Positions 1 to 8,492 of a DNA stretch of 64,000 nt are shown piece after piece (position 1 is the stretch's first letter; each line of letters starts with the position of its first letter). Below the pieces are notes generated by a model. The model was not told where the DNA came from. It saw only the letters and a program-made list of their open reading frames with translations, and ran no database searches. The DNA is taken from assembly GCA_022414725.1 (NCBI GenBank), contig CM039464.1, positions 32,531,895 to 32,595,894 on the forward strand, read 5' to 3'. Source of the stretch: Microglena sp. YARC (Eukaryota; Chlorophyta; Chlorophyceae; Chlamydomonadales; Chlamydomonadaceae). Made by a program: the position numbers and the translations under genes.

Positions 1-86
1 CTGGAGTCCGACTTGGGGAGCGCCACATTCAAGAAATCTAACGACCTATACTCTGCAAGACAGGTCCAGTAATCAACAGGCTGCGA

Positions 87-530
87 TTGGTACAGCAACG
101 TACCATATTTGATCCGCATGGAGTCGAAGCGAGGAAGACGAACGTCGGTAAGTTTTGCTGTACTGAACCATTCTTGTTTCAAGAGAAAAACCTCTTGATT
201 TACCCCTCTTATTTAATTCGAGCGCCAAGAGGCAATTTGCTTGAAAAATGCCCTCTTGAATCCCTCTTATTTAAGAGGTTAATCAAGAGGCGTCTTGTAC
301 GTCTATTGATTCAAGGTCACTTGTTGATTTCTTGTTTCAGTGTAGAATCAATAGGTTGCCTTGTATGTGTCTTGAATCAAGATTACTTGCTGCTCTTAAA
401 TAATTCGAGCGCCAAGAGGCATTTTGCTTGAAAGCACCTTGCTTGAACCGTTCTTATTTAAGTGGGGAACCAAGAGGGTGACTTTTTTGTCCATTGATTC
501 AGGATGACTTGCTCTAGGGGGGGACGTATA
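87..530. repeat. CAAGAGG/CCTCTTG-rich dispersed repeat
   Basis: The motifs CAAGAGG and CCTCTTG recur many times on both strands. A block beginning AATTCGAGCGCCAAGAGGCA occurs at about 214 and again at about 402, a 188-bp offset. The same vocabulary returns at 8350-8485. The 114-codon plus-strand frame here is repeat-borne and not credible as a gene. Probably a decayed mobile-element remnant; class not recognised. Confidence 0.5.
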
Positions 531-599
531 GGGTTTGGAAGGCAGTTTTTTACATTTAACTAACCTGTAGCAAAGTGAAGTCCTAATAACCAAAACCAA

Positions 600-805
600 C
601 TTCAACCTAACCTCCTAAGAAGACAAACCCACCGACCCTCATCCAAACATAACCCAACTTCCTAATAACCTAACCCAACTTCATAAAACAGCCTCCTAAG
701 CCAAACCCAACCCGACTTCATAAAAACCCAACCCAACTTCAAGCCAACCTCATAGGGCAAACCCACCGACCCCTATGCAAACCCAACCCAAGTTCAACCA
801 ATCTG
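600..805. repeat. degenerate AACCCAACTTCA-type tandem repeat
   Basis: Short AC-rich words such as AACCCAACTTCA and CCTAATAACC recur about every 15-30 bp, together with two versions of an ACCCACCGACCC segment. No open frame of note. It lies just downstream (minus-strand sense) of the terminal exon at 823-960. Confidence 0.5.
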
Positions 806-822
806 TCTGAACAATTAAACAA

Positions 823-960
823 TTAGTTGTTCAGGCAGATGGCCTTGATGCTATCCCTTGAGCTCCTAATGTAGGTGCACTCCTCGTCAATAGCCATCTT
901 GGTAGCCTGCTCATTGAACAGTTTGTTCTTGGAGAAAGGGTCCTTCAACCTGCACTTCAT
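823..960 (-). CDS. Terminal exon of unrecognised multi-exon gene
   Basis: Forty-five codons plus stop on the minus strand, starting MKCRLKDPFSKNK and ending SIKAICLNN. A good acceptor (TCTGCAG) lies immediately upstream, so the exon starts in phase 0. The upstream exon at 1165-1396 ends in phase 0 at a GTGAGT donor, so the two join in frame. The peptide is charged and non-repetitive, unlike the surrounding repeats. No family recognised. It would be the C-terminus of a protein whose other exons lie up to about 8.1 kb. The exon-intron logic is seen in the sequence; expression is not known. Confidence 0.55.
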   Translation of the reverse strand: MKCRLKDPFSKNKLFNEQATKMAIDEECTYIRSSRDSIKAICLNN

Positions 961-1164
961 CTGCAGATATTTTACAAGGGTGTGATAGTGTAATTTAAAT
1001 GGTTTCAAAGATAGGAATTTATCAAGATGGATGGATGGATGGAGGGTTTTTGTGATAGATGGAGGGAGGGAGGGAGTGTTTGATGGATTGATTGATTGAT
1101 TGATGGATGGAGTGATGGAGTCATGTAGGGACAAAGGGAGGGAGAGTTGGATGGATGTACTCAC

Positions 1165-1396
1165 CCTGTAGCTGATGAAGGCGAGTTGCTCCACTGACAG
1201 TCGTGGTGGCACTGAAGCCTCCAGGGTCCTGTTGTCCGTTGTTCCGAACACACTGGCAACAGCGGCTACAAACTCCACTTGCCCGTATGGGTCGTCCGCT
1301 GTAGCCCTCCAGTTGTCGTTCAGCAACCTGTGCTCGCAAAAGTCCTTGGCTCTTTGAACACTGGCTGTGTCAAGCTTTCCTCTCGTGAACAAAAAA
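1165..1396 (-). CDS. Internal exon of unrecognised multi-exon gene
   Basis: The minus-strand frame reads through KLDTASVQRAKDFCEHRL, then DDPYGQVEFVAAVASVFG and PPRLSVEQLAFISYR, and stops at a consensus donor (AGG, then GTGAGT). The upstream border is uncertain. A pyrimidine-rich acceptor ends at TTTTAG (exon from 1396), but AG dinucleotides a few bases further in are also possible. Beyond the donor the frame runs into Ser/Pro-rich repeat translation, which marks the true exon end. The 21-bp minisatellite begins about 65 bp upstream of the acceptor, inside the intron. I do not recognise the domain; composition looks soluble with no membrane segment. Confidence 0.55.
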
Positions 1397-1460
1397 CTAA
1401 AACCCAAGAAAGCGAGCAAGCATTCACGTGGTAGCAATTACGATGATGAGACAGATAGAT

Positions 1461-1902
1461 GGTGCAGCATATAAGACACATGGTGCAGCATACAAGACAG
1501 ATTGTGCAGCATACAAGACATATGGTGCAACGTACAAGATAAATGGTGCAGCGTACAAGACACATGGTGCAGCATACAAGACAGATGGTGCAGCATACAT
1601 GACACATGGTGCAGCATACAAGACAGATGGTGCAGCATACAAGACAGATGGTGCAACATACAAGACATACGGTGCAGCGTACAAGACAGATGGTGCAGCA
1701 TATAAGACACATGGTGCAGCATACAAGACAGATGGTGCAGCATACGAGACACATGGTTCAGCAAGGCAAATCATGCTGCATACAAGCCAAATGGTGCAGC
1801 ATACACGACATATGGTGCAGCGTACAAGACAGATGGTTCAACCTACAAGACAAATGGTGCAGCGTACATGACATATGGTACAGCGTACAAGACAGATGGT
1901 TC
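1461..1902. repeat. 21-bp minisatellite (about 21 units), intronic
   Basis: Unit GGTGCAGCATACAAGACA plus a variable triplet, 21 bp, repeated with point variation. Because 21 is a multiple of three and the unit lacks stops, four or more frames stay open on both strands, so the apparent 60-150 residue ORFs here are artefacts. The same unit occurs in opposite window orientation at 21936-22055. Confidence 0.9.
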
Positions 1903-2100
1903 AGATCTACTCACATGTGTTGGTTATATAACAACATATTGCCACTGTGTAGCCTAGTCAGGGGAAACTGCAGGCAGGCATTTGTCAATCATGGAGGTAC
2001 ATAGGCATGCATGCGGGTGTGAAGCAGGCAGGCAGCAAGGAGGTGGACCAGGTTGCAGCAACCGAGCAAGCGGCTGAGCCGCAGGTTCGGCGTCTGAGTC

Positions 2101-2355
2101 ATGGATGGAAACGATTGCAAGGAAATCAGGCAAGAACTAAAGGACCAGCAGCGATTCAAACCTTCGACTTTCAAACCTGCGCAACTACCTGCGGCATTCG
2201 AATCCTCCCTCTCCATCCGCAACACTCGATTGCAACACGCAATCGGCTTGCCTGAAAGCATGACATTCGCCCAAGTAAAGCTGTGTACTAATCGACGAAT
2301 TGAATATGGTCCAGCAGGTGGCATGGTTGAAGACAGCGGCTCTATGCAGGAGTAA
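2101..2355 (+). CDS. Small ORF of uncertain status
   Basis: Eighty-four codons on the plus strand, beginning MDGNDCKEIRQELKDQQRF and ending VEDSGSMQE. A TGA lies in frame just upstream of the ATG. The composition is mixed and non-repetitive, unlike the arrays on either side, which is the only argument for coding. There is no recognisable domain, splice partner or regulatory signal, and it lies inside an intron of the minus-strand gene. It could be a fragment of an older mobile element or chance. Confidence 0.2.
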   Translation: MDGNDCKEIRQELKDQQRFKPSTFKPAQLPAAFESSLSIRNTRLQHAIGLPESMTFAQVKLCTNRRIEYGPAGGMVEDSGSMQE

Positions 2356-2459
2356 AGCAGTAGTGGTTTGGTTCAGTGATGCGAAGCATTGTTGAGAAGG
2401 CGCACGCAATCGTCTGCCATTTCGCAGATCTAGATGGTGGCTTCTTGGAAATTTGAACG

Positions 2460-2580
2460 ACGAGGAGGGTTGGGTGTGGGGGGTGTGGGGGGCGGGGTGG
2501 GTGTGGGGGTGTGGGGGGGGGGGGTGAGGGTTTTGCCGCGACAAATTGAATAGCCGATCTAAGTTGACAGCTAGGACGCA

Positions 2581-2611
<31 letters not shown>
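2460..2611. repeat. G-rich tract ending in a 31-G homopolymer
   Basis: GGGTGTGGGG-type low-complexity sequence, then a run of 31 G at 2581-2611. Proline-rich minus-strand frames over it are translation of the C run. Length should be treated cautiously because long homopolymers are often mis-sequenced. Confidence 0.85.
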
Positions 2612-2614
<3 letters not shown>

Positions 2615-4049
2615 GGTAATCCTATCATCCTACTGTGTCGGACTCTTTCCAAACTCTTTCTCTATTCTTTTCGCTGTCGCCCCCTCTGAAACCCAGTGTC
2701 CTGGGGTTGAACAATACCGGGCACCTCTGCACTCTTGTGCATAGCTCATAATAATAATTATTTAACCACATGCACAGTCTGAGGTCAAACCATTGAGGCC
2801 TTGGGAAGTCATAACCCAAGATTATGCCCTCCGTCGTGCCTGCCCAGCAGGAGTGTAACCCACGCTAAGTAATCCTGTCATTCGACGGTGTCAAATTCTT
2901 TCCAAACTCTTTATCTTCTCTTTTCCCTCTTGGCCATACGGGGTTGCACGTATTGTCAATCCATCCATGAATCCATGGACATGGATTACGTTCTAAGTTT
3001 ATTATAGTACAGGTAGGAGCAAATGTACATAGTTCTTACTCTCAATTATGTAACTGGTAAAGCTTACAATTACTTGTTAGCGTTTTGGGAAAGGTTGTTG
3101 ACGGGGAATAAATGCCATAGGGCTCGTATTGACACCACTGCTGCATAACTCTCTAACCCCATACGTGAATCTAATTAATTAAAATTAATGAACGAATTTA
3201 CTTAGCCGGGCTGGGAGGCACCAAGGACCACCTGGTTCGAATAATGCATTAGCGTTTTGGGAAAGGTTGCTAACGGGGAATAAATGCCACGGGGCTCGTA
3301 TTGACACCACTCCCGCATAAGTCTCTACTTACTACTAACCCCATACGTGAATCTAATTTTATGAGGGGGGCTGGGAGACAGGAAGCACGCACTGCCTGGT
3401 TGGATTAATAAATTGTCGTACTTGGAAAGGGAGACAACGAAAGAGAAGCAAGAGCAACATTGAATTCCGAGACTAGTTACAATGGGAAATGAGCACCTAT
3501 TGAGATAATCCTAAACAGAAACGATGGACAAGTTAGCCCTAACTACCCTTAATAAAGTTAAGGGCGGGGAGGACCGACTGGCGTGTGTTGATGACCAGAA
3601 GGTCACTTTGTACGTAGTTCGTCTTTACTACCGTAACGCATAACTTAAACCTAATTTGAAACAAAAAATTCACACGTGATCCTTGTCAAAGAAACCATTA
3701 TATTCCATATTGACAACATGGAATATATTCACCTCACTCGGGTGGGTCTAATAATAAATTAGCACACACGAACACAATTCAGTCATGACTACAACTATTG
3801 AGAGGGAAAAAATCTTGAATCCCAATGATAAGCCCCTATGGCAAACCACCAATTTGTTAGGACTCAAGGAAAAACCTCGGGATCAGGGTTGATTTTTGAC
3901 TATCAACTTTATGGTAACCAAGTAAGGGCAATCATGACCTCTAATAGGGCAACGACTGCTTAGCCCCTTAACTTGGACCTGACCGTCTACTAAGTGACTG
4001 AATCATATGATACCAAATTGGTAACATATGCGTAACACATTAAAAACAC
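2612..4049. other. Intronic non-coding DNA with dispersed repeats
   Basis: No credible gene. A motif around CTTTCCAAACTCTTT occurs near 2648 and near 2898 in a related 60-bp context. A block starting TTAGCGTTTTGGGAAAGGTT occurs near 3077 and again near 3249, about 172 bp apart, each running to CCCATACGTGAATCTAATT. The rest (3420-4040) is unique AT-rich sequence with nothing I can name. Confidence 0.5.
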
Positions 4050-4177
4050 CCCAAAAGATGTCAGTGTAGTCCTCGGAAGAGGTAGCTCCGAATGTCTCGC
4101 TCCCTAGCTTGCGGGAGTACACGGCACAGTGTACCACCTCGGTCGGCCTGACGTACTCGACAGCCAACGTTCCACAC
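4050..4177 (-). CDS. Internal exon of unrecognised multi-exon gene
   Basis: After an acceptor ending ATGCAG, one minus-strand frame reads CGTLAVEYVRPTEVVHCAVY and continues KLGSETFGATSSEDYTDIFWG to a possible donor (GTGTTT). The other two frames hit stops inside the exon. The chosen frame needs two bases from the preceding exon, and the candidate exon at 4740-4829 can supply these. The peptide has two cysteines and is non-repetitive. The donor is weak, so the 3' border could shift by some bases. No family recognised. Confidence 0.45.
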
Positions 4178-4204
4178 CTGCATGGTTGACAAAACATTCC
4201 AGAT

Positions 4205-4730
4205 TAAAAACATAAATATAAGACGATAAAAAGCATAAACATAAACATATAACATATGCATAAACATATAACATATGCATAAACATACAACATAAGCATA
4301 AACATATAACAAAAGCATATAACATAAACATAACCATTAACATATAACATAAACATATAACATAACCATAAGCATAAACATATAACATAAACATAAGCAT
4401 AAACATATAACATAAGCATATAACATATAACATATGCATAAACATATAACACAAGCATAAACATATAACATAAGCATAAACATAAGCATAAACATATAAC
4501 ATAAGCATATAACATAAACATAAGCATATAACATAAGCATAAATATATAACATATGCATACACATTTAACACAAGCATAACATATAACATAAGCATACAC
4601 ATATAACATATGCATAAACATAAGCATAAACATAAGCATATAACATAAACATATAACATAAGCATATAACATAAACATAAAAACATAAACATAAGACGAT
4701 AAAAAGCACATATAACATGAACAACATAAA
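4205..4730. repeat. CATAAA/CATATAA hexamer-type array, intronic
   Basis: About 520 bp of alternating CATAAA, CATATAA and CATAAG words. Minus-strand frames translate to Met/Tyr/Leu/Cys/Val strings (such as MLYVYAYVICLC) that are only repeat translation. It sits between the two candidate exons at 4050-4177 and 4740-4829. Confidence 0.9.
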
Positions 4731-4739
4731 TATACTTAC

Positions 4740-4829
4740 AATCGTAAGTTCATAACTCCGTGCATGTAGCCAGGGGGCTGAAGTAGATTCCCCCAGGGTA
4801 CATGAGCTTGGTGAACACGCAAGGTGTTC
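4740..4829 (-). CDS. Candidate internal exon, frame ambiguous
   Basis: A strong GTAAGT donor marks the end at 4740. Two readings are possible. With an acceptor at GCGAG the frame reads RGNTLRVHQAHVPWGNLLQP, starts in phase 0 like the preceding exon's end, and joins in phase to the exon at 4177. An alternative frame reads more naturally as a Cys-containing peptide (DTCGNASEGTPCVFTKLMYP) but meets TGA before the GTAAGT donor unless a weak GTTATG donor is used. Neither acceptor has an ideal pyrimidine tract directly adjacent, although a 22-C run lies upstream. The exon is likely; its exact coding frame is not settled. Confidence 0.35.
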
Positions 4830-4879
4830 CCTCGCTCGCATTACCACATGTGTCCGCCAAGAAGGTCCAGGGATGGATG

Positions 4880-5912
4880 TAAGGAGGGGGGGGGGGGGGG
4901 GGGGGGGTAGGTTTGGATAAGGGTGGAGGGAGGGAGGTGGTTGTGTGGGATAAATTGAGGGAGACATGGAGGGGGGGATGATTGAGGGAGGGAGGGGGCG
5001 AGGGGGAGGGGGAGGGAGGGAGGGAGGGAGGTAAGGAGGGAGGGAGGGAGTTGTGTGTTGGGGGGGGGGATGGATGGATGGACGGATGGATAGTGTAGGA
5101 TAAATGTAGGGATACATTGAGGGAGGGATGATGGAGGGAGGGAGGGAGGGAGGGGGACGGGGGAGGGGGGGGGGGGGGGGAGGGAGGGAGGGAGGGAGGA
5201 GGGAGGGAGGGAGGGAGGGAGGGAGTTGTGTGTGTGTGGATGGATGGATGGATGGAGGGAGGGAGGGACTTGTGTATGGGGGGGGGATGGATGGATGGAT
5301 GGAGGGATTGTGTAGGATAAATTTAGGGAGACATTCAGGGAGGGATGATGGATGGAGGGATGGAGGAGGCGAGGGAGCGGGGGACGGGGGGGGGGGGCTA
5401 TGTGTGGGCGTGGGTGGAGGGAGGGAGGGGTTCTGTGGGTTTATGGTTTATGGTTTGGATGGATGGATGGATGGAGGGATTGTGTAGGATAAATGTAGGG
5501 AGACATTGAGGGAGGGATGATGGATGAATGGATGGAGGGGGGAAGGGAGGGAGATAGTTGTGTGTGTGGGGGGGGGGATGGATGGATGGATGGATGGATG
5601 GAGGGATTGTGTAGGATAAATGTAGGGAGACATTGAGGGAGGGATGATGGATGAATGGATGGAGGGGGGAAGGGAGGGAGATAGTTGTGTGTGGGGGCGG
5701 GGGATGGATGGATGGATGGACGGACGGATGGATGGAGGGAGGGAGGGAGGGAGTTGTGTTTGCGGGGGGGGGGGGGGGCTATGTGTGGGTGTGGGTGGAG
5801 GGAGGGAGGGGGGTTGTGGGGGTTTAGGGTTCAGGGTTTGAGTGGATGGATGGATGGATGAATGGATGGATGGATGGATGGATGGATGGATGGATGGATG
5901 GATGGTTAAATA
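4880..5912. repeat. GGGA/GATG tetranucleotide array with higher-order structure
   Basis: Runs of GGGA and GATG are punctuated by a recurring non-simple segment, GTGTAGGATAAATGTAGGGA with ACATTGAGGGAGGGATGATG, near 5091, 5307, 5479 and 5605 (a weaker one near 4944). The array therefore grew by block duplication as well as tetramer slippage. Poly-G runs are included (22 G at 4886-4907). All ORFs over it are repeat translation. Confidence 0.9.
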
Positions 5913-6120
5913 CATACGCACCTACCTACCTACATACCTGCCTGCCTATCTACATAACTAACCACCTGCTTCCATGTATCCTATGTACCAACTACAACCT
6001 ACCATCCTACATGCCTACTTGCTTGTCTACCGGCCGGCCAGCCTGCCTACATCACCTACCTGCCTACTACTAAAAAACATACCTACCCACCTAATTACCC
6101 GCCAATCACATGATCTAGTA
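5913..6120. repeat. CTAC/CTGC-rich degenerate tetramer tract
   Basis: Degenerate ACCTACCTGCCT words, related to the tract at 6688-7094. No gene seen. Confidence 0.6.
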
Positions 6121-6687
6121 AGAAACAAGTTTTCAGGCATTTTAGGCCTTCAAGTGATAAGTTTTAAGGCATTTTAGGCCTTTTGGAGATTTCATTTGGA
6201 TTACATAAATAAGTTTTGAGGCATTTTAGGCCTTTAAGTGATAAGTTTTAAGGCATTATAGGCCTTTTGGTGATTTCATTTGGATTACACAAATAAGTTT
6301 TGAGGCATTTTAGGCCTTCAAGTGATAAGTTTTAAGGCATTATAGGCCTTTTGGTGATTTCATTTGGATTACACAAATAAGTTTTGAGGCATTTTAGGCC
6401 TTTATGTGATAAGTTTTAAGGCATTATAGGCCTTTTGGTGATTTCATTTGGATTACACAAATAAGTTTTCAGGCATTTTAGGCCTTTAAGTGATAAGTTT
6501 TAAGGCATTATAGGCCTTTTGGTGATTTCATTTGGATTACACAAATAAGTTTTGAGGCATTTTAGGCCTTTAAGTGATAAGTTTTAAGGCATTATAGGCC
6601 TTTAAGTGATTTTGTGTCGGATCACAGGATCAAGTTGCAAATAAGTTTTAAGGCATTTTAGGCCTTTTGGTGATTTCATTTGGATTA
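6121..6687. repeat. 84-bp tandem satellite, about 6.5 copies
   Basis: Successive units start at about 6211, 6295 and 6379, giving an 84-bp period. Each unit has two half-repeats around AGGCATTTTAGGCCTT, followed by GATTTCATTTGGATTAC. The half-repeats are near-palindromic around TAGGCCT. AT-rich and stop-rich, so non-coding. It lies in the intron between the exons at 4829 and 7101. Confidence 0.9.
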
Positions 6688-7094
6688 CATACTAAACCCT
6701 ACAAACCTACTCACCAACCTACCTACCAGCCAGCCGGCCTACCAACCTACCTAGTAGTAACAACCTACCTACCTACCTAGTACCTCCCTACCTACCTACT
6801 TACCTAAATACCCACCCACTTACCTACTACATACCTAGGTGCATACCCCACCATACATAACTACCTACATACTAAACCCTACAAACCTACTCACCAACCT
6901 ACCTACCAGCCATCAGGCCTGCAAACCTACCTAGTACCCACCTACCTACCTTCTTACCTAAATACCCACCCACTTACCGAACTTCCTATCTGACTACTAA
7001 CACACATACAACCTATCAACCTAACTACCTACTTTCCCACCCACCCACCTATCTAACTTTCTACCAGACTACTAACACACCAACCTACCAACCT
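6688..7094. repeat. CTAC tetramer tract with 180-bp duplication
   Basis: ACCTACC words throughout. ACTAAACCCTACAAACCTAC occurs at 6691 and 6871, so a 180-bp block is duplicated in tandem. It ends at the donor of the exon at 7101-7348. Confidence 0.8.
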
Positions 7095-7100
7095 ACTTAC

Positions 7101-7348
7101 AAACCCACCTTTTGCGTTGCGATACGTAATCGTGGCCCCTGCTTGCAACTTCTGAAAGACCAAGTGCTTGCTCTCCTCAAGGCAGTTACCTTGCACAGCA
7201 TCCTTGCCCAACACACAGAAGACAAGCTGCTTATGCACGTGATTTAGCATCACGGTGTCCGGGTTGTACACAAGGGTGTCCCCCATCTGCATGTCATGCT
7301 TCCAAAAGCGAGCTGTTGCATGACCTGATGAGCGAGGTTCAGCCATCC
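7101..7348 (-). CDS. Internal exon of unrecognised gene, weakly cupredoxin-like
   Basis: Bounded by an acceptor TTTGTTGCAG and a perfect GTAAGT donor, ending in phase 0. The frame reads [20 protein letters not shown], then [35 protein letters not shown] and [16 protein letters not shown]. The order W-x7-GDTLVYN, then H-V-x3-LVF-C, then C, faintly resembles the first half of a phytocyanin/plastocyanin-like domain (VGDTLVF, HNV, C). The resemblance is by eye only and key copper ligands cannot be confirmed. An ATG opens the frame within the exon, but the candidate upstream exon at 7987-8140 joins in phase, so the start is uncertain. Confidence 0.55.
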
Positions 7349-7380
7349 CTGCAACAAATAAATAGGAGCAGCATTACAAG

Positions 7381-7735
7381 GATGGATGGGGAGGAAGGGA
7401 GGGAGGGAGGGAGGGAGGGAGGAGGGAGGGAGGGAGGGAGGGAGGGAGGGAGGGAGGGAGGGAGGGAGGAAGGGAGGGAAGGAGGTATCACTTCATGGAT
7501 GAATGGATGGATAGATGGATGGATGGATGAATGGATGGATGGATGGATGGATGGGTGGATGGATGGATGGATGGATGGATGGATGGATGGATGGTATGGC
7601 CGGCTGGATGGCTGGATGGCTGGATGGCTAGATGGCTGGATGGCTGGATGGCTGGTTGGCTGTATGGCTGTATGGCTGTATGGCTGGCTGGATGGCTGGC
7701 TGGCCCGTGTATGTATGTATGTATGGATGGATGTA
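7381..7735. repeat. GGGA, then GATG, then GGCT/GTAT tetramer array
   Basis: Blocks of GGGA (7390-7480), GATG (7500-7595), GGCT (7600-7700) and GTAT (7705-7730) follow one another, as if one tetramer array drifted through variants. Long frames on both strands are repeat translation. Confidence 0.9.
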
Positions 7736-7943
7736 TGCAAACTAAACAGAAATAGACCTACCCGAATGCGACTAACAAGAGCTGCGGGAGCTCCCGCAGC
7801 TCTTATTAGTCGGGAGCTCCCGCAGCTCTTGTTAGTTCGGGAGCTCCCGCAGTTCGGGAGCTCCCGTAGCTCTTGTTAGTTCGGGAGCTCCCGCAGCTCT
7901 TGTTAGTCGCATTCGGGTAGGTCTATTTCTGTTTAGCTTGCAT
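7733..7943. repeat. Large palindrome / fold-back element
   Basis: Left arm (from about 7733, GCAAACTAAACAGAAATAGA through CCTACCCGAATGCGACTAAC) is matched almost perfectly in reverse complement by the right arm ending about 7943. The arms extend further into flanking GTAT/GGAT repeats. The centre is a chain of GGGAGCTCCCGCAGCTC units, each itself self-complementary. The transcript would form a very long hairpin. It lies in the intron upstream of the exon at 7101-7348. Confidence 0.85.
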
Positions 7944-7986
7944 ACATCCATACATTCATACATAGTAGAGACAAGTGACAACTTAC

Positions 7987-8140
7987 CAAGAGTCGCAATT
8001 AACCGCACAGTGAAATTGAGAACGAAATCAGAGGGAACACGAATGCGAGGAACAATGAAGAGCTGCGGGAGCTTGAATGGAATGGAAAGAACGCTTTGTT
8101 GGAATGGAAGAAGGCGGCTTTTGGAAGATGATCGATTCAG
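7987..8140 (-). CDS. Candidate first exon (or 5' leader) of the minus-strand gene
   Basis: The minus-strand frame includes QQSVLSIPFKLPQLFIVPRI and VPSDFVLNFTVRLIATL, ending one base into a codon at a strong GTAAGT donor. That leftover base joins in phase with the exon at 7348, giving a glycine before MAEPRSSG. The 5' border is unknown; the open frame continues upstream to 8371, where an ATG exists. It could be 5' leader, since the next exon has its own ATG. The hydrophobic LPQLFIVP stretch is not a convincing signal peptide. Confidence 0.3.
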
Positions 8141-8257
8141 GTAAGAATCAAGTCGTGATCGTGGCCACGGCAGTACCTGAGGCTGTACTCCATGGCTTGG
8201 TCCTAAAACCAAGTCCGAACCACCATTTCCCGCCTTGTTCGAATCGAATTCGAAGCC

Positions 8258-8321
8258 CCCCATCTGTCGAGGGGCGACAAATGAGAACGCCCCATCTGTC
8301 CAAGGGCGACAGATGAGAACG
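8258..8321. repeat. 32-bp direct duplication containing hairpins
   Basis: Two adjacent 32-bp copies beginning CCCCATCTGTC and ending ATGAGAACG. In the second copy ATCTGTC pairs with GACAGAT to form a small stem. Confidence 0.75.
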
Positions 8322-8339
8322 CAAGAAGCATTCGCTTGC

Positions 8340-8490
8340 ATGACGCATCCTCTTGCGAGGCTCTCGGACACATGTCTTGCACAAGTGGTGTATCAATCAC
8401 TGCTTGCCGCTCTTGTATTCGACTTGTTTCAAGCCATAAGAGCTTTCAAGAGGTTTAGCTTATTTAAGAGGGGGAAACAAGAGGCCCAAA
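8340..8490. repeat. CAAGAGG/CTCTTG-rich segment
   Basis: Same word usage as 87-530 (TTTAAGAGG, GAAACAAGAGG). It abuts the gag-like pseudogene at a GTAAGT-like site on the minus strand (8489-8484). No gene seen. Confidence 0.4.
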
Positions 8491-8492
8491 AC

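Noticed and set aside
1428..2004. Several 60-150 residue ORFs on both strands
   Set aside because: A 21-bp repeat without stops keeps most frames open; the peptides are perfect 7-residue repeats.
4061..4711. Long Met/Tyr/Cys/Leu minus-strand ORFs resembling membrane proteins
   Set aside because: Pure translation of CATAAA/CATATAA repeats, overlapping in all frames.
6121..6687. CRISPR-like regular repeats
   Set aside because: The 84-bp units are contiguous and have no unique spacers, and the context is eukaryotic.
7101..7348. Firm annotation as phytocyanin
   Set aside because: Only GDTLVYN and the H/C order are reminiscent; the second half of the domain and ligands are not seen.
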